Assembly: GCF_011734195.1 (NCBI RefSeq)
Contig: NZ_JAANTH010000001.1
Coordinates: forward strand, 930,001-994,000
Length of the DNA stretch: 64,000 bases
From: Halobacterium sp. R2-5
GTDB taxonomy: Archaea > Halobacteriota > Halobacteria > Halobacteriales > Halobacteriaceae
Reading direction: 5' to 3'
Within the stretch, counting starts at the first letter, position 1. Every line of letters begins with the position of its first letter. Positions 59,690-64,000 of this stretch are shown piece by piece. The notes under the pieces were generated by a model that was not told the DNA's origin, did no database searches, and worked only from the letters and a program-made list of their open reading frames with translations. The position numbers and the translations under genes were made by a program.

Positions 59690-60433
59690 ATGGTCTCAGC
59701 ACGACTCGACGACCAGGTTGCCATCGTCACCGGCGCCAGCAGCGGCATCGGCGAAGCCACCGCCCGCATCCTCGCCAGGGACGGCGCCGACGTCGTTCTC
59801 GCCGCGCGGCGCCGCGGCGAGCTCGAAGCCGTCGCCGACGACGTGGCCGACGAGCACGGCGTCGACGCGCACGTCGTCCCGACGGACGTCACGAACGAGG
59901 ACGAGGTCGAAGCGCTCGTCGACGCCACCTGCGAGGAGTTCGGCGGCGTGGACGCGCTCGTGAACAACGCCGGGCTCGGCGTCGGCGGCGACGTCGAGGA
60001 CCTCTCCACGGACGGGTACCGACAGATGATGGACGTGAACTGCGACGGCATGTTCTTCGCGACGCGGGCGGCGCTCCCGCACCTCCGCGAGGCCGACGGC
60101 AACCTCGTCTTCGTCGGCAGCTTCGCCGGCCAGTACCCGCGGCCGTCCAACCCCGTCTACGCTGCCACGAAGTGGTGGACGCGCGGGTTCGCGCACAGCG
60201 TCGAGGCTGCCGTCGGCGACGACGGCGTCGCGGTCACCGTCGTCAACCCGACGGAGGTCCGCACGGAGTTCGGCAGCGAGGACGGCACCGCCTTCGAGGA
60301 GACGTTCGACCCCGGCGAGGTCACCGAGCCAGAGGAGATTGCGGAGGCGATCGCGTTCGCGGCCCGCCAGGAGGCGCCGACGACGACCAGCGAGATCGAC
60401 GTCTACCGCCGCGACAAGTTCGCGCACTTCTGA
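59690..60433 (+). CDS. SDR-family oxidoreductase
   Basis: 247 residues. Nucleotide motif VTGASSGIGEATA at 13-25, NNAGLG at about 92-97, catalytic Ser (VGSFAGQYP) and Tyr/Lys (YAATKWW). It resembles 3-ketoacyl-ACP reductase or YdfG-type enzymes. Divergent from the PfpI gene, 85 bp apart. Substrate unknown. Confidence 0.88.
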   Translation: MVSARLDDQVAIVTGASSGIGEATARILARDGADVVLAARRRGELEAVADDVADEHGVDAHVVPTDVTNEDEVEALVDATCEEFGGVDALVNNAGLGVGGDVEDLSTDGYRQMMDVNCDGMFFATRAALPHLREADGNLVFVGSFAGQYPRPSNPVYAATKWWTRGFAHSVEAAVGDDGVAVTVVNPTEVRTEFGSEDGTAFEETFDPGEVTEPEEIAEAIAFAARQEAPTTTSEIDVYRRDKFAHF

Positions 60434-60590
60434 GCGCCCTCCCGCGCTCGGTTTCTGTACGAACGCCCAGTGATTCCCGCCCCGGGAAACCTTCTTGTAG
60501 GAATTTGTTCAACGTTATCACGTAACACGGTACTCGTACCGGTGACGCTGCGAGGGGACCGCCGACAGACCGCGACCACACCACACACCC

Positions 60591-61703
60591 GTGCCACCAC
60601 CCGACTCTGCGCCGACGCGCCGGAGCATCGAGGTCGAGTACTGGGTCGTCGACGACGACGGGCGGCTCACCGAGCCCGGCGAGCTGACGGACGCGATCCC
60701 GGGCGCCGAGCGCGAGTTCGTCGAGCCGGTGCTCGAAATCAAGACCAGTCCCTGCGAGAGCACGTCCGAGCTACGGGGGGAGCTGTTCGACCGCGTCGGC
60801 TCGGTCCTGCGGCGCGCGGACGACCTCGGCAAGCACCTCGTGCCGCTCGCCACCCCGCTCGTGGACGCCGACCTCCGCGACCTGCCGAGCGAGCGGACGC
60901 GCATCCAGCGCCGCGCGGTCGGTGACGCCTTCGAGTACGTCCGTCACTGCGCGGGCACCCACGTCCACGTCGAACAGCGGCCGGGCAGCGAGGTCGAACA
61001 GTTCAACGCGCTCGTCGCTGTCGACCCAGCGCTCGCGCTCGTCAACTCCGCGCCGCAGTTCCGCGGACGACCGGAGGCGGCCGGCGCGCGCTCGAAGCTC
61101 TACCGGCGGCGGGCGTACGACGACCTCCCGCAGCAGGGCCGCCTCTGGCCGTACCTCGACGACACCAGCGAGTGGGCCGCCCGCCTCGACGGCTGCTACG
61201 AGTCGTTCGTCGCCGCGGCGGTCGACGGTGGCGTCGACCGGGAGGCGGTCGAGTCGACGTTCGAGCCGGAGAGCGCCGCGTGGACGCCCGTGAAGTTCCG
61301 GGAGGCGTTCGGCACCGTCGAGTGGCGGTCCGCCGACACCGCGCTCCCGAGCGAGGTCGTCCGGCTCGCCGACGACGTGGTCGGCGTCGTCGAGCGAGCC
61401 TGCGAGGACGGCCTGCGAACGGGCGGGAAAGTCGCGCGCGTCACCGGCGACGGCGTCGTCGCGCCCGAGTTCGCCGTCGTGCAGGAGCGCGTCGAGGACG
61501 CGATACGCGACGGCCTCGACTCGGACGCGGTCCGCTCGTACCTCCAGCGGCTGGGCTTCGACGTGACGGCCTACGAGCCGGCGACGCAGGAACTCCAGGA
61601 AGAAGGAGCGCTCACCGGGGAGCGGGCGCGAGAGCTCCGCCTCGAACACGCCGAGCGGCTCGAACGCGACGTCCGGCGCGCGCGGTCGGTCAGCGACGAC
61701 TAG
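60591..61703 (+). CDS. gshA: Glutamate-cysteine ligase (GCS2-type)
   Basis: 370 residues from GTG start. RSIEVEYWVVDDDGRLTEPGEL is the carboxylate-amine ligase opening (GCS2). EPVLEIKTSPCEST and AGTHVHVEQR carry the catalytic acids and His, and FREAFGTVEWRSADTALP lies in the C-terminal part. Haloarchaea use gamma-glutamylcysteine as the main low-molecular-weight thiol. Its stop abuts the stop of the convergent polymerase. Confidence 0.85.
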   Translation: MPPPDSAPTRRSIEVEYWVVDDDGRLTEPGELTDAIPGAEREFVEPVLEIKTSPCESTSELRGELFDRVGSVLRRADDLGKHLVPLATPLVDADLRDLPSERTRIQRRAVGDAFEYVRHCAGTHVHVEQRPGSEVEQFNALVAVDPALALVNSAPQFRGRPEAAGARSKLYRRRAYDDLPQQGRLWPYLDDTSEWAARLDGCYESFVAAAVDGGVDREAVESTFEPESAAWTPVKFREAFGTVEWRSADTALPSEVVRLADDVVGVVERACEDGLRTGGKVARVTGDGVVAPEFAVVQERVEDAIRDGLDSDAVRSYLQRLGFDVTAYEPATQELQEEGALTGERARELRLEHAERLERDVRRARSVSDD

Positions 61704-64000
61704 TCACATGAAGCTCCCGAGGCCGGTCTGGGTCTGCCCGCTCTTGACCTCGTCCCAGGAGATGTCCAGCGCCTCGAGGATGCGCTCGATGGGGCCCTTG
61801 AGGGTCTTCTCCAGCATCACGTCGTAGTCGATCTCGAACGCCTCGGGGAGCTGGTCGGCGTACTCGTAGCAGATGACGTCGTGGTCGGTCTTGAACTCCA
61901 CGTAGAGGGGGTCGTCCCGCAGGTCCGGGTTCTCGCCCTCCAGTTCGCGGAAGAAGTCCGGGTGGACCTTCCGGAGGTAGACGCGCTTGGGCTTCGAGCC
62001 GCGCTGGAAGTTCGTGCCGAGCAGGAGGTTCGCGTACTTCGCGCCCCGCACCTGCGCGGTGTCCGTGTCGTAGTTGTCGAGGCACTTGCCGATGCCGCCC
62101 GGGATGCCGATGTCGTCGAGGTCGACGGCGCCGTCCTGGTACTCCTCGATGACGTCGTGGACGTACTCCTCGACGGCGTCGACGTCGCCCTCCTTGACGA
62201 TGAGCTCGATGACGCGCTTCTGGACGCGCTTCGTGATGGGCGCGATGTCCGAGCGCTGGTACTCGAAGCCCGTGATGTCGATGTCGTCGACGTCCTTGCC
62301 CTCCTTCCAGACGATGTGGCCGGCGTACCGCTTCTTCTTGCCCGCCTGGAAGAACCGGCGGTAGAGCTTCTCGAACTCGATCTGGAAGCGGTGTTCGTCG
62401 GCGTTGAGCTCTTCGCTGGCGAACTCGTCGTAGGCCGCGTTGATGTGGTCCTCGATGTCGAAGGACGCCTCGATGGCCTCCTCCTTCGAGAGGTCCGGTC
62501 CGAGCTCCAGCATCACCGAGTCGGTGTCGCCGTACGCCACCTCGTGGCCGATGTCGTTGGCGGCCTCCTCCGTGAACGAGATGACTTCGCGGCCGGTCGC
62601 GGTGACCGCGGCGCCCATCTCCTTGTCGTAGAGCCGGAAGCGCTCCCAGCCCAGCACGCCGTAGAGGCTGTTCATGATGACCTTCACTGCGGCCTGCTGG
62701 CGGTCGTAGCGGTCGTAGGCTTCGCTGTCCGGGTCGTGGTCGTTGCGTGCGGCCTTCTTCTGCTCGCGCTCCGCGAGCGTCTCGTCGATGATCTCGCGGA
62801 TGATGCCGTCCGGCTCCTTCCGGAAGTGCGTGCCGTTGGGCGCGCGGTACGTCTCCCCGTCGTAGCTCTCGGGGTCGACTTTGGTCTCGGGTGAGGCGTT
62901 CGTCGTCACCATGCACATCGGGTAGAGGCTCTTCAGGTCGAGCACGGTGACGTTCTCGCGGACGCCCGTGATGGGGTCGAAGACGGCGCCGCCCTCGTAG
63001 TCCTCGGACTCCTGCTGGCCCTTCGACGGCAGCACGAACCGGCCGTACGCCTTGTGCAGGATGTACAGGTCGACCGCGTCCCCGGGCGTGGTGGCGTCCT
63101 CGAGCTTGCAGCCGACGAACTCCGCGACCTCCTTCCAGAACGGGACGATGTTCTGCTTGCGGTCGATTTCCACGCAGAGCTCCACGTCCCTGACGTTGTA
63201 CTCCAGCAGGCGCTCGGGGTCGTCCTCCCAGAGGTCGCCGATGTCGCCCGTGTACCGCTCCTTCCCGGCGTCGAGTTCCTTCTCGCCGACCGCGTCCAGC
63301 CGGTAGGAGTCCAGCTCGGAGCGCTGCATCCGCTGGTAGCCGTACAGCAGGTCGAAGACCACGCGGCCCTTGATGTTCGGGCCGCCCCAGCCCGACGTCC
63401 ACACCTCACCGACCCGCGAGAGCCTGTCCGAGTCGATGTCGTGCTCGCCGTACGAGCCGAGTTCGTCCAGCCGGTCGACGTAGTAGGGGGCGTCGAAGTC
63501 GTCGAAGTTCCAGCCCGTGAGCACGTCCGGGTCCGTCTCCTCGAGGTAGTCGAGGAACGCCTCGTGCATCGCCTCCTCGCTGTCGAACGCCCGTACTTCG
63601 AGGTCTGCGCCGTCGTCCATCAGGTCGTGGTCGACGAGCGCCTCGGGCGACGGCGCGGTCGCCTCGGGCGCCTCGTACAGCCACGCGATGTACTCGTCGT
63701 CGTAGGAGTCGTGGCTGGTCAGGCAGACGATGGGCTCCTCGCCGTCCTCCGGGAAGCCGGAGCGGTCGTCGACCTCGATGTCGAAGGTGTTGACGCGCAC
63801 GTCGGCGTCCACGTCGCAGGTCTCGATCTCGTCGTGGTGGACGTAGACGGCGCCGTCGTCGGCGCGGCGCTCGGGCACGCGCAGCCCGCTCGTGATGTCC
63901 TTGTCGATGAGCAGGCGGTTCGGGAACAGGATGTCCGCCTCGTAGTGCTCGAAGCGGTCGCGGATGTTCCCGACGTCGCGCGGCGTCCGGCCGAAGATCT
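61704..64000 (-). CDS. polB: Family B DNA polymerase (N-terminus beyond the window)
   Basis: At least 765 residues are visible; the frame continues past the window end. 3'-5' exonuclease motifs: FDIEV, GWNFDDFDAPYY and YNVRDVELC. Polymerase motif A DLKSLYP, motif B region VKVIMNSLYGVLG, motif C YGDTDSVML. No intein interrupts them. The extreme C-terminus QTGLGSFM is a PCNA-interacting (PIP) box. It replicates or repairs the chromosome together with PCNA. Confidence 0.95.
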   Translation of the reverse strand, partial: IFGRTPRDVGNIRDRFEHYEADILFPNRLLIDKDITSGLRVPERRADDGAVYVHHDEIETCDVDADVRVNTFDIEVDDRSGFPEDGEEPIVCLTSHDSYDDEYIAWLYEAPEATAPSPEALVDHDLMDDGADLEVRAFDSEEAMHEAFLDYLEETDPDVLTGWNFDDFDAPYYVDRLDELGSYGEHDIDSDRLSRVGEVWTSGWGGPNIKGRVVFDLLYGYQRMQRSELDSYRLDAVGEKELDAGKERYTGDIGDLWEDDPERLLEYNVRDVELCVEIDRKQNIVPFWKEVAEFVGCKLEDATTPGDAVDLYILHKAYGRFVLPSKGQQESEDYEGGAVFDPITGVRENVTVLDLKSLYPMCMVTTNASPETKVDPESYDGETYRAPNGTHFRKEPDGIIREIIDETLAEREQKKAARNDHDPDSEAYDRYDRQQAAVKVIMNSLYGVLGWERFRLYDKEMGAAVTATGREVISFTEEAANDIGHEVAYGDTDSVMLELGPDLSKEEAIEASFDIEDHINAAYDEFASEELNADEHRFQIEFEKLYRRFFQAGKKKRYAGHIVWKEGKDVDDIDITGFEYQRSDIAPITKRVQKRVIELIVKEGDVDAVEEYVHDVIEEYQDGAVDLDDIGIPGGIGKCLDNYDTDTAQVRGAKYANLLLGTNFQRGSKPKRVYLRKVHPDFFRELEGENPDLRDDPLYVEFKTDHDVICYEYADQLPEAFEIDYDVMLEKTLKGPIERILEALDISWDEVKSGQTQTGLGSFM

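Noticed and set aside
62500-63000. Intein in DNA polymerase B
   Set aside because: All three motif regions read through without interruption.

Overview
The window is chromosomal DNA from an extremely halophilic archaeon (class Halobacteria). The evidence is very high GC, strongly acidic proteins, leaderless or GTG-initiated genes with TATA boxes, Tat-exported cupredoxins (halocyanins), an archaeal ribosomal/aIF2/Nop10 operon, an archaeal-type mevalonate decarboxylase, a HalX response regulator and an intron-containing tRNA-Gln. The genus cannot be fixed by eye. No rRNA, CRISPR array or insertion sequence is visible.

Layout. 1-2.7 kb: end of a membrane protein, then a palindrome-controlled copD-like/tusA-like/fmdE-like cluster. 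2.8-8.9 kb: sensor kinase and HalX regulator, NDH-2-like flavoprotein, phosphomevalonate decarboxylase, endonuclease III, membrane-bound HTH protein. 9-15.3 kb: respiratory cytochrome b complex operon (accessory protein, membrane-anchored halocyanin, small 2-TM subunit, Rieske, cytochrome b, subunit IV) with small membrane proteins around it. 15.3-23 kb: NAD-kinase-like protein, M28 peptidase, acetyltransferase, second halocyanin, Gfo/Idh/MocA dehydrogenase, SRPBCC protein, truncated thioredoxin-reductase-like flavoprotein and CoaBC. 23.1-30.9 kb: a nine-gene, translationally coupled Mrp/Mnh cation/proton antiporter operon with three NuoL/M/N-like subunits. 31-38.6 kb: purine phosphoribosyltransferase, DJ-1 protein, initiator tRNA, DUF2298 membrane protein, metallo-beta-lactamase protein, and the conserved operon rpl44e-rps27e-aIF2alpha-nop10-PAC2. 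38.9-43 kb: third cupredoxin, metallophosphoesterase, amine-oxidase-like flavoprotein, threonine synthase. 43.2-47.6 kb: TAXI-type TRAP transporter. 47.7-51.2 kb: DtxR/MntR-like regulator coupled to a TMEM165/GDT1 transporter, then LysE, HD and small genes. 51.2-54.2 kb: multidomain sensor kinase, intron-containing tRNA-Gln, and a lower-GC HNH protein that looks acquired. 54.2-58.9 kb: second DtxR regulator with a ferritin-like protein, then sufD-sufB-sufC (Fe-S assembly). 59-64 kb: DJ-1, SDR, glutamate-cysteine ligase, and DNA polymerase B running off the end.

Themes. Metal handling recurs: two DtxR-family regulators, two closely related palindromic operators (TTAGRCNNGYCTAA), a probable Mn exporter, a ferritin-like protein, SUF, and three cupredoxins that probably carry electrons on the outer face of the membrane around the cytochrome b complex. 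The most unusual observations are the palindrome-controlled copD/tusA/fmdE cluster, the complementary loss of key lysines among the three Mrp antiporter subunits, a NAD-kinase fold without its GGDGT loop, and a short leader ORF coupled to a metallo-hydrolase gene.
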